Counted from the stretch's first letter, positions 1-9,366 are shown. The stretch is DNA of 64,000 bases from an uncultured Pseudovibrio sp. (GCA_947496145.1 CANMBS010000002.1:211542-275541), one strand, 5' to 3'. Translations and numbers: made by a program. The notes: generated by a model from the sequence alone, not told the origin.

Positions 1-399
1 CAATCAGTCCTCTCTCAGATTGCGCTTAACGTATCTGCTTCCGCGTTAAACAGCGCCCTCAAGCCACTGGAGAAAATGATAAGCACGGGCATCAGTTCCG
101 TATTTGGCAGTACAGCAGGCATTACGCCTTTTGCAAAGGGCGGGGTTGTCTCCAGCCCAACCTTGTTTGCAACGGGAAGCTCCGGGCTGGGTCTGATGGG
201 GGAAGCCGGAGCCGAAGCAATCATGCCATTGCAGAGAGGGCATGACGGACGCCTTGGCGTTGCTATGACAGGTGCAGCCGCGCAACCAAACATAACCATA
301 AACGTCACAACGCCGGATGTGCGCAGCTTTGAAAGATCTCAGGGACAGATTGCGATGATAATGGCCCGCGCCACCGGACGGGGGCGACGCGGGCTATGA
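1..399 (+). CDS. Phage/GTA tail tape measure protein, C-terminal part
   Basis: The frame is open from the left edge to the TGA at 397-399, so only the last 132 codons are present. The C-terminal motif FAKGGVVSSP...GLMGEAGAEAIMPL (about residues 46-79 of this fragment) is the hallmark end of lambda-like and GTA tape measure proteins, which set tail length and pass through the tail tube. The next four genes match the order that follows the tape measure gene (g11) in the Rhodobacter capsulatus gene transfer agent. The true start lies outside the window. A 210-base stretch without a convincing gene separates it from the next tail gene. Confidence 0.85.
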   Translation, partial: QSVLSQIALNVSASALNSALKPLEKMISTGISSVFGSTAGITPFAKGGVVSSPTLFATGSSGLGLMGEAGAEAIMPLQRGHDGRLGVAMTGAAAQPNITINVTTPDVRSFERSQGQIAMIMARATGRGRRGL

Positions 400-609
400 C
401 GTCGGCATTGAAGAGGAGGGACTCAAGGACCGACGTTTCTTTGCTACCGGACGGTGGTAGCAAACTTTTTGGAAAAAACCGTTGTTTTGCAAAGAGGGAG
501 GAGCATAAACAACGAACCTGTGCAAATCACACAAATAGCTTTTCCATAACCACCCTATTAACCGCTTTGCCAGCGACCAGCCTTGAGCCAAGTCAAACAG
601 GAGGGGTAA

Positions 610-1254
610 ATGCCTTCATGTTTTGTTGATGAAATATTCCCTATTGGAATTTCCCTAGGGGCATCCGTCAGGGTGGAAAAGCGCAGTCAGGTCAACGTGC
701 TCTTAAATGGCACAGAAAGCAGAAATGCTGTTTGGAAGGGAACACGGCGGCACTTTGATATTGGCTCTGGCCTGCGCACAACCGACGACCTGCACAAGGT
801 TCTTTCCTTTTTTGAGAAAGTTGGCGGACGCCTCTGCGGCTTCCGGTTTCGTGATCCCATGGACCATAAATCCTGTGCATATGATTCCAACCCGGCAGCA
901 ACGGATGCATTACTGGGCAAAGGCGATGGAAGCAGCAGATTTTTTCAGCTTTCAAAACCCTTTGGCAGCGGCGGGCACACATGGCAGCGCAAAATCACAA
1001 AGCCAGTTGCAGGCACGGTAATGGTCGCTGTCTCTGGAGGACAAAAAAACGTTGGCAGTGATGTTCTGCTTGACCCCTTAACCGGAGTGCTTGAGTTTCA
1101 GCCCGGACACATCCCGCCCCAAAATCACGAGGTGACAGCCGGGTTTATCTACGACACCCACACCCGCTTCGATGCTGACCATCTGGAAGTCAATCTCCTC
1201 CATTTCGAGGCCGGGCAGGTGCCTTCCATTCCGCTGGTTGAAATTCTGACCTGA
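610..1254 (+). CDS. GTA/phage distal tail protein, DUF2460 (TIGR02217) family
   Basis: A 214-residue protein starting at an ATG behind a strong AGGAGGGG (599-606). The N-terminus (DEIFPIGISLGASV) and the central GGRLCGFRFRDPMDH stretch are typical of DUF2460 proteins, the counterpart of RcGTA g12, the distal tail protein joining the tail tube to the baseplate. Length fits the family (about 205-215 aa). It sits between the tape measure and hub genes, as in GTA clusters. Function is inferred from family and order. Confidence 0.85.
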   Translation: MPSCFVDEIFPIGISLGASVRVEKRSQVNVLLNGTESRNAVWKGTRRHFDIGSGLRTTDDLHKVLSFFEKVGGRLCGFRFRDPMDHKSCAYDSNPAATDALLGKGDGSSRFFQLSKPFGSGGHTWQRKITKPVAGTVMVAVSGGQKNVGSDVLLDPLTGVLEFQPGHIPPQNHEVTAGFIYDTHTRFDADHLEVNLLHFEAGQVPSIPLVEILT

Positions 1255-1281
1255 GACTCCTTAAAAACAGAAAGCACGAAT

Positions 1282-2172
1282 ATGTTCACAACAGCATTCA
1301 GGGATCATCTGAATGGTGAAGCAACAACTGTGGCCTATTGCTGGAAGCTCACATCCACCGCAGGCAAGATGCTTGGTTTCACCAATCACGACCAGTCCCT
1401 CTTTTTTGCAGGAACCGCTTATACGCCCGGTATCGGAGCCGACGGTACGCAGGCGCTGGCCCAGGCCGATTTTCAGGCCGGTCAGCAAGAGGCGCTGGGC
1501 ATCCTGTCCTCCGACGATCTGAGCGAGCAGGACCTGACCGCTGGCCTCTGGGACAATGCGCAAGTGGAGGTCTATCTGGTCAACTGGCAGGAGCCGGAAG
1601 CACAACACCATTTGCTGCGACGCGGTGCGCTGGGGGAGGTTAGCCGGGATGCCAGCATCTTCCGCGCCGAATTTCGCTCCATTGCTGCTCGCCTGTCCGA
1701 GACCAAAGGCAGGCAACTCTCTCATCAATGCCACGCCGATCTTGGCGACAGCAAATGCGGTGTTGACCTGACAAGTCCTGCATATATGAAACATGTGAGT
1801 ATCATCAGGCAGGAAGGCAGCAACCGCCTTGTCATTGAAGGGCAATCAGATGTGAGTGCGGGCTGGTGGTCCCACGGCAAACTCACATTTGTAGCTGGGC
1901 CTTACATCAATCACCCCCTGCGCATTTTAAACCACAGCAAGGAAGAAGGACTGCATAAAGTCGCCCTTTGGGCACCGCTGGTGCTGGAGCAGTCCTTTCC
2001 GGTTTCAGCAAAAGTGTTTACGGGCTGCGACAAAAGCTGGGGCACATGTCAGGCAAAGTTTCAAAACTCTGACAGTTTCAGAGGCTTTCCCCACATGCCG
2101 GGCAATGACTTTATCCTCGCAGGACCAGCAAGCCAGTCCGGTGCCAACAACGGCGCTAAGTTGGTGGGGTGA
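1282..2172 (+). CDS. GTA/phage tail hub protein, DUF2163 / BR0599 family
   Basis: A 296-residue protein with the DUF2163 N-terminal region and the BR0599-like C-terminal region, corresponding to RcGTA g13, the baseplate hub. Conserved features seen include LTSTAGKMLGFTNHD near the N-terminus, the cysteine segment CHADLGDSKCGVDL in the middle, and FTGCDKSWGTCQAKF...FRGFPHMPGND near the C-terminus; the paired cysteines resemble the iron-sulfur cysteines described for phage/GTA hub proteins. It starts 27 bases after the previous gene and its stop lies just before the peptidase start, so the two are probably translated together. Confidence 0.85.
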   Translation: MFTTAFRDHLNGEATTVAYCWKLTSTAGKMLGFTNHDQSLFFAGTAYTPGIGADGTQALAQADFQAGQQEALGILSSDDLSEQDLTAGLWDNAQVEVYLVNWQEPEAQHHLLRRGALGEVSRDASIFRAEFRSIAARLSETKGRQLSHQCHADLGDSKCGVDLTSPAYMKHVSIIRQEGSNRLVIEGQSDVSAGWWSHGKLTFVAGPYINHPLRILNHSKEEGLHKVALWAPLVLEQSFPVSAKVFTGCDKSWGTCQAKFQNSDSFRGFPHMPGNDFILAGPASQSGANNGAKLVG

Positions 2173-2174
2173 AA

Positions 2175-2615
2175 ATGCAAATGACACCACAAAACATGAT
2201 CACAGAAGCCCGCCATTGGATCGGCACTCCCTACCAGCATCAGGCATCAAGCAAAGGGGCTGGCTGTGATTGTCTGGGGCTGGTGCGCGGTCTCTACCGC
2301 TTCCTGCACAAAACCGAACCTCCGGTTCCCTCTGACTACGCCCCGGAATGGGCAGAGCTGAGTGCTGAGGATCTGCTGTTTCAGGCCGCTCAGCGCTATT
2401 TGTATCAGGTGCAGGGAGTCCCGCAAACACCAGAGGCCGCCGAGGTCATCCTGTTCCGCTGGGCACAGCACGCCCCTTGTAAACACCTTGGTCTCATGAG
2501 TACCAAAGACCGATTCATTCATGCCTACGAGGGCGTTGGTGTTGTCGAAAGCCCGCTGGTTCCCATGTGGCGCAATAAGATTGCAGGCCGTTTTTCTTTT
2601 TTCCCGATAGATTGA
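2175..2615 (+). CDS. GTA/phage NlpC/P60 cell-wall peptidase (TIGR02219 family)
   Basis: A 146-residue NlpC/P60-fold cysteine peptidase, the counterpart of RcGTA g14, which sits in the baseplate and cuts peptidoglycan during DNA delivery. The catalytic cysteine is in GAGCDCLGLVRG (C33) and the likely catalytic histidine is H104 in CKHLGLMS. The ATG at 2175 is preferred because GGTGGGG lies just upstream; an in-frame GTG at 2169 overlapping the previous stop and an ATG at 2181 are alternatives. Length is normal for the family. Confidence 0.85.
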   Translation: MQMTPQNMITEARHWIGTPYQHQASSKGAGCDCLGLVRGLYRFLHKTEPPVPSDYAPEWAELSAEDLLFQAAQRYLYQVQGVPQTPEAAEVILFRWAQHAPCKHLGLMSTKDRFIHAYEGVGVVESPLVPMWRNKIAGRFSFFPID

Positions 2616-2633
2616 TCCAGAAAGGACAGAGCC

Positions 2634-5600
2634 ATGGCAACAATGGTGCTTTCAAGTGTTGGTGCAGCCGTTGGCGGTGCTGTTGGTGGTCCTGTTGGGG
2701 CCGCTTTAGGGCAGGCACTTGGTGCTCTTGGTGGTGCGTGGATCGATCAGCAGGTCTTTTCTGAGACGCGGGAAACATCCATTGGCAAGCTCAGCGACCT
2801 GCAACTGCAAACCGCCGCAGAAGGGGCCTCGCTTCCTTTCGTCTACGGGCGCGTGAGGGTAATTGGCAATATAATCTGGGCCACGCGGTTTGAAGAAGTC
2901 GTCAGCGAAGAAAAACAGGGTGGAAAGTCCACAGGCCGCTCCTCATCTGTCACCAGTCACAGTTACTTTGCAAACTTCGCCGTGGCCCTGTGCGAAGGCC
3001 CCATTACAGCCGTACGCCGTGTCTGGGCCAATGGCAAGGAACTGGACACCAGCACGCTCAACCTGCGCATTCATTCAGGCAAAGAAGATCAGCAGCCCGA
3101 CCCGCTGATTGAGGCCAAACAAGGCACTGCACCAGCATATAAAGGCACCGCCTATGTGGTGTTTGAGCGTTTGCCCATGGCCCGGTTCGGCAACCGCATC
3201 CCCCAGCTTGCCTTCGAAGTAATCCGCTCAATTGAACCACTGGAAAACCAGATCAAGGCCATCACTCTCATTCCCGGCTCAGGCGAGTTCGTCTACCATC
3301 CGAAGGAGATCATCGAGCAGGTGTCTCCCGGCTATTCCCGTTCAGTAAACCAGCACGGAGAAGGGGACCAGACAGACCTGCTTCGCTCACTGGATGAATT
3401 GCAAGCCCTATGCCCCAACCTGAAAAGCGTTGCGCTCGTTGTCTCCTGGTTCGGGGATGACCTGCGCGCTTCACACTGCACCATCAAACCCAAAGTCACA
3501 GAGCAAAACGCCCACCATCTGCCGGAAAACTGGTCTGTTGCTGGCCTGTCTCGCACTCAGGCAGAGATGGTCTCCCGCATCAATAATCGCCCTGCCTATG
3601 GCGGTACCCCCTCAGACGCTTCCGTCATTGCCGCTATAAAGGAGATAAAGCGCAGGGGCCTGTCAGTCCTGTTCTATCCCTTTATCATGATGGATATTCC
3701 TGAAGGCAATACGTTGCCAGATCCATATGGCGGCACAAAACAACCCAGCTACCCATGGCGTGGCCGTATCACATCAGACAAAGCCGCAGGACAACCGGGC
3801 ACCCAGCAGGGAACCAGTGCAGTCGCGGCTCAGATAGATGCATTTATCGGCAACGGCAGCGACTGGCGGTTCCGCCGCTTCGTCCTGCATTATGCCAGTC
3901 TGGTCAAGCAGGCGGGCGGTGTTGAAGCTTTCCTCATCGGCTCCGAATTGCGTGGGCTGACACAGTGCTGGGCAGGCAGCAGCAATTTCCCATTCGTCGA
4001 TTACCTCAAAACACTTGCGACGGATGTAAGGCAAGTTCTCGGCACGGACACAAAACTCTCCTATGCCGCTGACTGGAGCGAATATGCAGGTTACACGCCG
4101 CAACCGGGAGAACTCCGGTTTCCCCTAGACCCTCTTTGGGCACACGCTCCCATTGATTTCATCGGTATCGACAACTACCTGCCGCTCACAGACCTGCGCG
4201 AAGAAGATAACCCGCAATCTGCCTATGATTTGGAAGAACTGCGAGCCGGTATAAGCTCCGGTGAATACTACGACTGGTACTACCCAGCCCCGGCAGACCG
4301 TCAGTCGAAAAACAGAAGTCCCATCACGGACGGCAGTCATAGCAAACCCTGGGTGTTTCGCCAGAAAGACCTGAAAAACTGGTGGCAGAACCAGCATTTT
4401 GAAAGGGTGGGAAACGCCGAGCAAGCCAGCCCCACTCAGTGGGTGCCTCAATCCAAACCCATCTGGTTTACAGAGCTGGGCTTTCCCGCAGTAGACAAAG
4501 GCACAAACCAGCCCAATGTGTTCGTTGATCTCAAATCCTCTGAAAGCACACTGCCACATTTTTCGAAAGGCCATCAGGATGACCTGACCCAGCGCCGCGC
4601 ACTCGAAGCTCACCTAAGTTACTGGGGCAAAGATCATCCGGACTGGCCGAAAGGGGACAATCCAACCTCTCCAGTTTATGGTCGCTCCATGGTTGAAACC
4701 GATGACACCTTCCTGTGGACCTGGGACGCCCGTCCGTTTCCGGACTTTCCAACCTACTTAAGTGAATGGGCTGATGGAGATAACTGGCGGCTGGGGCACT
4801 GGCTCACAGGCCGCCTCGGTACAACCTCTGCCTCAGGGCTTATCCGCGCCATGCGAGATGATTTCGGGCATAAGCTAGACCTCTCCGAGATCGCGGAACT
4901 GGGTGAAACTATTGAAGGATACACCGTAGCAGGCCCCACCTCCTTGCGATCCGCACTGGCCTCACTTCTGCAACTGGCGGGCGGAACAGCCGTAGACAGA
5001 GGAACGCATATAGCCATCGTGCAAAGCTACGGGGCCACGTCCGGTAATGGGAAACTGGGCCTCTCCGATTTCCTTGATGCGGATGAAGAAGGCGAAGGCC
5101 CCCTCACACTTTCGCGCAATGATGGCACGGACCTGCCCGCTGAACTGCGGTTAAGAGGCATGAATCCAAACAAGGACTATGAAGCAATCGTTGTCTCATC
5201 CCGCCGTCTGGAAGGCATGGACCGCAGAACCTCCAGCGTACAGTTGCCAATCACAGTGTCACTGCCATCAGCCCGCAAGCTGACACAAAAAATGCACCAG
5301 TCGCTCTGGATGGACCGTGAAACGCTTCAGTTCAGACTGTCCTTGAGAAAGATAGACCTGCACCCCGGCGATATAGTTGAAATCCCCCCACAGCTGCTAC
5401 ATGGCGAAAACACACCAGCCAAATGCCGGATTACTCAGATTTCATCTGGTGAGCATCTGGAGGTAACAGCAACGCGCATCAGCGGACAGTTGATATCAAC
5501 CGAACTGGGAAGCCCGGGCGATGCCGGGGAACCTGATAAACCTCAGGAAGCATCTGGCCCACCCGCCCTGCGTTTTCTGGATGTACCAAGATTTCATTCT

Positions 5601-6509
5601 GACGGTCCCGATGACGGCAGCCCTGTGGTTGCCATCTATAACGCCAGCTGGCCAAGCGCCTATCAACTTTACTCCTCCAGTTCCGGCGAGGATTTTTCAC
5701 CGCTTATGCAGGTTTCAGAACCAGCGACTATGGGCGTTTTACAAACCACACTTGCCAGCGGCCCCATATGGCGCTGGGATGAAAGCACTCAGCTGACGGT
5801 CAAACTTTATGGCGGAAAGCTGCAAAGCCGCAAAACACTGGATGTGCTGGCAGGGGCCAATGTATGCGCAGTCCGTAAAGCAGAAGAATGGGAGGTGATA
5901 CAGTTCTGTAATGCCGAACTGATCGCCCCGATGACCTACAAACTGACTAAGCTTTTGAGAGGGCAACTGGGCACAGAATATCTTGTTGCAACGCCAGCCG
6001 AAGCGGGTGCAGATTTTCTGCTGCTGGATCAGACGGTAAACAAGCTGCCCTGGAACAGCGATAAAGCAGGCATTGCCCTGTCATATCGCGTCATCCCCGC
6101 AGGCAAACCTCTGGGGTACAACTGGGCGGTCAATCAAAGCTATGCCGGAAAGCAGACCGCACTCAAACCATTTGCGCCCGTCCATCTGAACACCCGGCAA
6201 CTTGAGGATGGCAATGTAAAGCTGAGCTGGATTCGCAGAACCCGTTGGGAGGGAGATAGTTGGGCAACCGCCAAGGTTCCTATGCAAGAAGAGGCGCTGG
6301 AGTTCTCAATCCGGATAAGTCACTTGGCAAACGAAGCGGTTATACTGAAAGAGCATAAGGCAGTGGAACAATCCTTACTCATACCCAAAGCAGAACTAAG
6401 CTCTTACCTGCCCACAGGTACGCACCAGCTTGTTTTCAGGATCGCACAGTACTCAACCCGTTTCGGTCTGGGGACAGATGCTCGTTGCACACTAAACGTA
6501 ACACTTTGA
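2634..6509 (+). CDS. GTA host-specificity (megatron) protein with GTA TIM-barrel domain
   Basis: A 1291-residue protein, the counterpart of RcGTA g15, the large central baseplate protein that contacts and penetrates the host envelope. The N-terminus is a glycine/alanine-rich hydrophobic stretch (GAAVGGAVGGPVGAALGQ), followed by tail-protein domains, the glycoside-hydrolase-like GTA TIM barrel in roughly residues 400-700 (note PIWFTELGFPAVDKG and WTWDARPFPDFP), and a C-terminal region with the repeated beta-strand pattern of phage tail tips. Full length for the family (about 1300 aa). ATG start with AAAGGA upstream. It is the last gene of the tail module in this window. Confidence 0.9.
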   Translation: MATMVLSSVGAAVGGAVGGPVGAALGQALGALGGAWIDQQVFSETRETSIGKLSDLQLQTAAEGASLPFVYGRVRVIGNIIWATRFEEVVSEEKQGGKSTGRSSSVTSHSYFANFAVALCEGPITAVRRVWANGKELDTSTLNLRIHSGKEDQQPDPLIEAKQGTAPAYKGTAYVVFERLPMARFGNRIPQLAFEVIRSIEPLENQIKAITLIPGSGEFVYHPKEIIEQVSPGYSRSVNQHGEGDQTDLLRSLDELQALCPNLKSVALVVSWFGDDLRASHCTIKPKVTEQNAHHLPENWSVAGLSRTQAEMVSRINNRPAYGGTPSDASVIAAIKEIKRRGLSVLFYPFIMMDIPEGNTLPDPYGGTKQPSYPWRGRITSDKAAGQPGTQQGTSAVAAQIDAFIGNGSDWRFRRFVLHYASLVKQAGGVEAFLIGSELRGLTQCWAGSSNFPFVDYLKTLATDVRQVLGTDTKLSYAADWSEYAGYTPQPGELRFPLDPLWAHAPIDFIGIDNYLPLTDLREEDNPQSAYDLEELRAGISSGEYYDWYYPAPADRQSKNRSPITDGSHSKPWVFRQKDLKNWWQNQHFERVGNAEQASPTQWVPQSKPIWFTELGFPAVDKGTNQPNVFVDLKSSESTLPHFSKGHQDDLTQRRALEAHLSYWGKDHPDWPKGDNPTSPVYGRSMVETDDTFLWTWDARPFPDFPTYLSEWADGDNWRLGHWLTGRLGTTSASGLIRAMRDDFGHKLDLSEIAELGETIEGYTVAGPTSLRSALASLLQLAGGTAVDRGTHIAIVQSYGATSGNGKLGLSDFLDADEEGEGPLTLSRNDGTDLPAELRLRGMNPNKDYEAIVVSSRRLEGMDRRTSSVQLPITVSLPSARKLTQKMHQSLWMDRETLQFRLSLRKIDLHPGDIVEIPPQLLHGENTPAKCRITQISSGEHLEVTATRISGQLISTELGSPGDAGEPDKPQEASGPPALRFLDVPRFHSDGPDDGSPVVAIYNASWPSAYQLYSSSSGEDFSPLMQVSEPATMGVLQTTLASGPIWRWDESTQLTVKLYGGKLQSRKTLDVLAGANVCAVRKAEEWEVIQFCNAELIAPMTYKLTKLLRGQLGTEYLVATPAEAGADFLLLDQTVNKLPWNSDKAGIALSYRVIPAGKPLGYNWAVNQSYAGKQTALKPFAPVHLNTRQLEDGNVKLSWIRRTRWEGDSWATAKVPMQEEALEFSIRISHLANEAVILKEHKAVEQSLLIPKAELSSYLPTGTHQLVFRIAQYSTRFGLGTDARCTLNVTL

Positions 6510-6689
6510 AAAGCTCTTTTACGGAATAACTGAGGCACTCAGATTAGGGACCGCACAGAGCCGCAAGAATCTGTTAGAGGAAAATGAAGGCAGATACTTC
6601 AGTTCAAGAGTGTGAGCCAGACCTTAGATTTGAATCAGACAACGCCTTATTCATATAAGGTTCAGCCAGTGCCGGGTAGAAAGCACATT

Positions 6690-6983
6690 ATGAAACACGC
6701 AATCCAAAATCTTTGTTTTCGCTTAGGGCCTGCGCTGGCATTAGTCCTCGCTCTTTTTGTCTGGACAGCCCCAGCACACGCAGCCTGCCTGTCGTCCGAT
6801 CAGGCACGGCAGGCCGTTGCCAGCGGGCAGGCTCGTCCATTAGGATCCTTAAGCGTAAATGGTAAGATTTTGAGCGCCAGATTGTGCCAGCAAGGCGGCA
6901 GGCTGGTTTATGTGCTCTCTGTCTTAAACAATGGCAGTGTTTCTGATGTGGTACTGGATGCAAGATCGGGCCAGCGCCTGTAA
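6690..6983 (+). CDS. Small periplasmic PepSY-like protein preceding a two-component system
   Basis: A 97-residue secreted protein: a basic/hydrophobic signal sequence (residues 1-30) ends at a good signal peptidase site, APAHA|ACLSS. The mature part, about 67 residues, contains a short alpha-beta motif ending in VLDARSGQRL, as in PepSY domains. It lies directly upstream of an OmpR-type regulator and its kinase on the same strand. Small PepSY or FeuN-like periplasmic proteins in this position commonly modulate the sensor kinase; that role here is inference. The in-frame TTG at 6612 is rejected because the signal peptide begins at the ATG at 6690. Confidence 0.75.
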   Translation: MKHAIQNLCFRLGPALALVLALFVWTAPAHAACLSSDQARQAVASGQARPLGSLSVNGKILSARLCQQGGRLVYVLSVLNNGSVSDVVLDARSGQRL

Positions 6984-7012
6984 AGATCTTTGGATCGTTG
7001 TTTTTCCGCCTG

Positions 7013-7031
7013 AATTTGAACCAATTTGAAC
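7013..7031 (+). promoter_or_regulatory. Tandem direct repeat upstream of a response regulator gene
   Basis: AATTTGAAC occurs twice (7013-7021 and 7023-7031) with a 10-base period, and a related AATTTGA occurs at 7061. Tandem direct half-sites about one helical turn apart are what dimeric OmpR/PhoP-type regulators bind, so this may be an autoregulatory site for the gene at 7090. Only the repeat is seen; binding is inferred. Confidence 0.35.
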
Positions 7032-7089
7032 TGCGATATGCGCTACCGGAGTTCTGAAACAATTTGATTGTCGGGGTAGGGTAACTCTT

Positions 7090-7755
7090 ATGCGAATGTT
7101 GGTCGTTGAAGATGATCGCGATTTGAACAGACAACTGTGTGAGGCTCTGGAAGAGGCTGGTTACGTTGTCGATAAAGCATTTGATGGCGAAGAAGGACAC
7201 TTTCTTGGTGATACTGAGCCCTACGACGCTGTGATACTTGATTTGGGCTTGCCGCAAATGGATGGCCTCAGCGTTCTGGAGCGCTGGCGCAGAGACGGGC
7301 ACTCCATGCCGGTTCTCATTCTTACTGCCCGTGATCGCTGGAGCGATAAAGTGGCAGGCATTGATGCTGGCGCAGACGACTACGTGGCAAAGCCTTTCCA
7401 TATGGAAGAAGTGCTGGCGCGGGTGAGGGCACTTGTTCGCCGTGCAGCGGGGCTGGCATCCAACGAGATTTCTATTGGCGATATTGTTCTGGATACCAAA
7501 GCAGGCAAGGTTACCAAAAACGGTATGTCCGTAAAGCTCACCTCCCACGAGTTTCGCCTGCTGTCCTATCTGATGCACCATAAAGGCCGTGTGATCTCCC
7601 GAACTGAACTGGTTGAGCATTTGTATGATCAGGACTTTGACCGGGATTCAAACACCATTGAAGTATTTGTCGGGCGACTGCGCAAGAAATTTGGCAGTGC
7701 TCTGATAGAGACCGTGCGCGGGTTGGGCTACAGGTTGCAGGAAGAAGATGCCTGA
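7090..7755 (+). CDS. OmpR/PhoB-family response regulator (FeuP/PhoP-like)
   Basis: A 221-residue regulator with an N-terminal receiver domain (acidic residues E7-D9, phospho-acceptor D51 in VILDLGLPQMDG, T79, K101 in YVAKPF) and a C-terminal winged helix (about residues 125-218) with LTSHEFRLLSYLMHH and the recognition helix region DSNTIEVFVGRLRKK. It is a transcription factor controlled by phosphorylation. The gene overlaps the kinase gene by 8 bases, so the two are co-translated partners. The sequence and arrangement (small periplasmic protein, regulator, kinase, next to ccmI) resemble rhizobial FeuN-FeuP-FeuQ, which respond to envelope/osmotic conditions; that equivalence is inference. Confidence 0.9.
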   Translation: MRMLVVEDDRDLNRQLCEALEEAGYVVDKAFDGEEGHFLGDTEPYDAVILDLGLPQMDGLSVLERWRRDGHSMPVLILTARDRWSDKVAGIDAGADDYVAKPFHMEEVLARVRALVRRAAGLASNEISIGDIVLDTKAGKVTKNGMSVKLTSHEFRLLSYLMHHKGRVISRTELVEHLYDQDFDRDSNTIEVFVGRLRKKFGSALIETVRGLGYRLQEEDA

Positions 7756-9169
7756 CACCAGCAACACTGAAAAAGATGGGGCGCAGCCGGAAACCGGCTG
7801 GAACCCGATCCGGTACATACGAAGAAAACAACAGGCGTCTCTGGCATGGCGCCTGATTTTCGTTGCTGGTCTTTGGGCGTTGGTCAGTCTTATTGTTGCT
7901 GGTGCGGTGCTGGTCGCGCTTTTTCGTGAAGCGGGAGAAAAAGCGCTGGATGATCGTCTGGAAGTCCATATGACGGCGATCATCAGTGTGCTGGCGAGTG
8001 AAGGGGAGCAAATTTCCCCTGATCCGCGCCGTATTGGCGATCCGCGTTTCAACATGCCTCTTTCTGGTTGGTACTGGACTGTGCAAAGCGGCAGTTCAGT
8101 ATTGTTCGAAAGCGAGTCTCTCTTTGGCGATGTTCTTAAGCTTCCCGGGCTGAACGGCGCTTTAGAAGCAAAAAGCAATATCATCGGCCCTGCTGGCCGA
8201 GAGCTGCGTCTTTTGCAAAAACGCATTCAGTTTGGATCACAACCACCCGTAACCATCGCAGTGGCGGCAAGCACAAAAGAACTGGGCGAGAGCACTGCCT
8301 CCTTTGCGCGGCAGGCAGCGATCACTCTGGGTATTCTGGGGTTTGGCCTCATTGCCGCGATCTTTCTTCAGGTCCGGTTCGGGCTAAGGCCCTTAACAGA
8401 ACTTCAGGAAAGCTTGGGCCGCGTCCGTCAGGGCAAAGAAGAGGAAGTTCAGGAAGATTTACCAAAGGAACTAAAGCCTCTTGCTGTTGAACTGAATGCG
8501 TTAATCCACTCCAATCGGGAAGTTGTGGAACATTCCAGAACTCAGGTCGGCAACCTTGCTCATGCCCTGAAAACACCGCTTTCGGTTATTACCAACGAGG
8601 CCCGAAGCTCACAGGAACCGCTGGCGCAAAAGGTTTCGGAGCAGGCTGATATCATGCGCGGGCAAGTGCAGCACTATCTTGAAAAAGCTCGCATGGCGGC
8701 ACAGCGCAGAGTGATCGGCGTTTCGTGTGAGGCAGCTCCTGTCATCACACGCATGGCAAGAGCAATGGAAAAAATCCATCGCGACAAAGCTCCGCAAATC
8801 ACCGTGAGCATAGATGAGACATTGCTGTTTCGCGGTGAGCAACAAGATCTGGAAGAAATCCTTGGAAACTTGTTGGATAACGCCTGCAAGTGGTGTGATA
8901 AAAAAGTGTCAGTGACGCTCAAAAATAACGATTCTTCGGCATCACTCCTGAAGCTTATCGTGGAAGATGATGGCCCCGGACTGGGGACAGAAGAGAAAAA
9001 ACGGGCGTTACGGCGCGGACAAAGACTGGATGAAACTGTGCCCGGAACAGGTCTTGGCCTGTCCATACTAGTTGATATTGCAGGTGTTTATGGCGGATCT
9101 TTTGAGCTGGATGACAGTAAACTGGGTGGTTTGAAAGCCACCGTCATACTTCCGTCTTTGACAGTATGA
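7748..9169 (+). CDS. Sensor histidine kinase (FeuQ/PhoQ-like)
   Basis: A 473-residue inner-membrane kinase. Hydrophobic segments at about 35-59 and 190-208 flank a periplasmic sensor domain of roughly 130 residues; a HAMP-like linker follows. The H-box is NLAHALKTPL with phospho-acceptor H272; the ATPase domain has the N-box ILGNLLDNACKW (N377) and G-boxes VEDDGPGLG and GTGLGLSI. The first cytoplasmic segment is basic. Start ATG overlaps the end of the regulator gene. It is expected to phosphorylate the regulator encoded just upstream; the signal is not evident from the sequence. Confidence 0.9.
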   Translation: MPDTSNTEKDGAQPETGWNPIRYIRRKQQASLAWRLIFVAGLWALVSLIVAGAVLVALFREAGEKALDDRLEVHMTAIISVLASEGEQISPDPRRIGDPRFNMPLSGWYWTVQSGSSVLFESESLFGDVLKLPGLNGALEAKSNIIGPAGRELRLLQKRIQFGSQPPVTIAVAASTKELGESTASFARQAAITLGILGFGLIAAIFLQVRFGLRPLTELQESLGRVRQGKEEEVQEDLPKELKPLAVELNALIHSNREVVEHSRTQVGNLAHALKTPLSVITNEARSSQEPLAQKVSEQADIMRGQVQHYLEKARMAAQRRVIGVSCEAAPVITRMARAMEKIHRDKAPQITVSIDETLLFRGEQQDLEEILGNLLDNACKWCDKKVSVTLKNNDSSASLLKLIVEDDGPGLGTEEKKRALRRGQRLDETVPGTGLGLSILVDIAGVYGGSFELDDSKLGGLKATVILPSLTV

Positions 9170-9254
9170 TGGGAAATATGGATGGGGTTGCATCTGCTTC
9201 AAACAGTGCTGATAGTAAGTGTAACTGTGTTTTAAGGGGTTGCCCGGGGAGCGG

Positions 9255-9311
9255 CTTTTCAGGCTAATACCGCTGGTTTCGATAAATGCTTGGAGAGGGT
9301 TTCCTGAAAAG
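9255..9311. repeat. Inverted repeat in the leader of the lipoprotein gene
   Basis: CTTTTCAGG (9255-9263) and CCTGAAAAG (9303-9311) form a perfect 9-base inverted repeat with a 39-base spacer, about 55 bases upstream of the lipoprotein start. There is no T-run after it. It may be an mRNA structure or an operator; nothing else supports a role. Confidence 0.4.
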
Positions 9312-9366
9312 GCCATCAGGTCTTTCCGAAGAAAACGGATAAGTCGCGAAGCGACAATGAGGATGC

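Noticed and set aside
396..629. A 77-codon plus-strand frame between the tape measure and DUF2460 genes
   Set aside because: It overlaps the tape measure stop and the strong ribosome binding site and start of the next gene, has no recognisable motif and no good start signal.
1261..1845. A 194-codon minus-strand frame opposite the hub gene
   Set aside because: Antisense to a well-supported GTA gene and without any protein-like motif.
6688..7620. A 310-codon minus-strand frame opposite the PepSY-like and regulator genes
   Set aside because: It is the antisense shadow of two clear genes; its translation is rich in His, Cys and Arg with no family motif.
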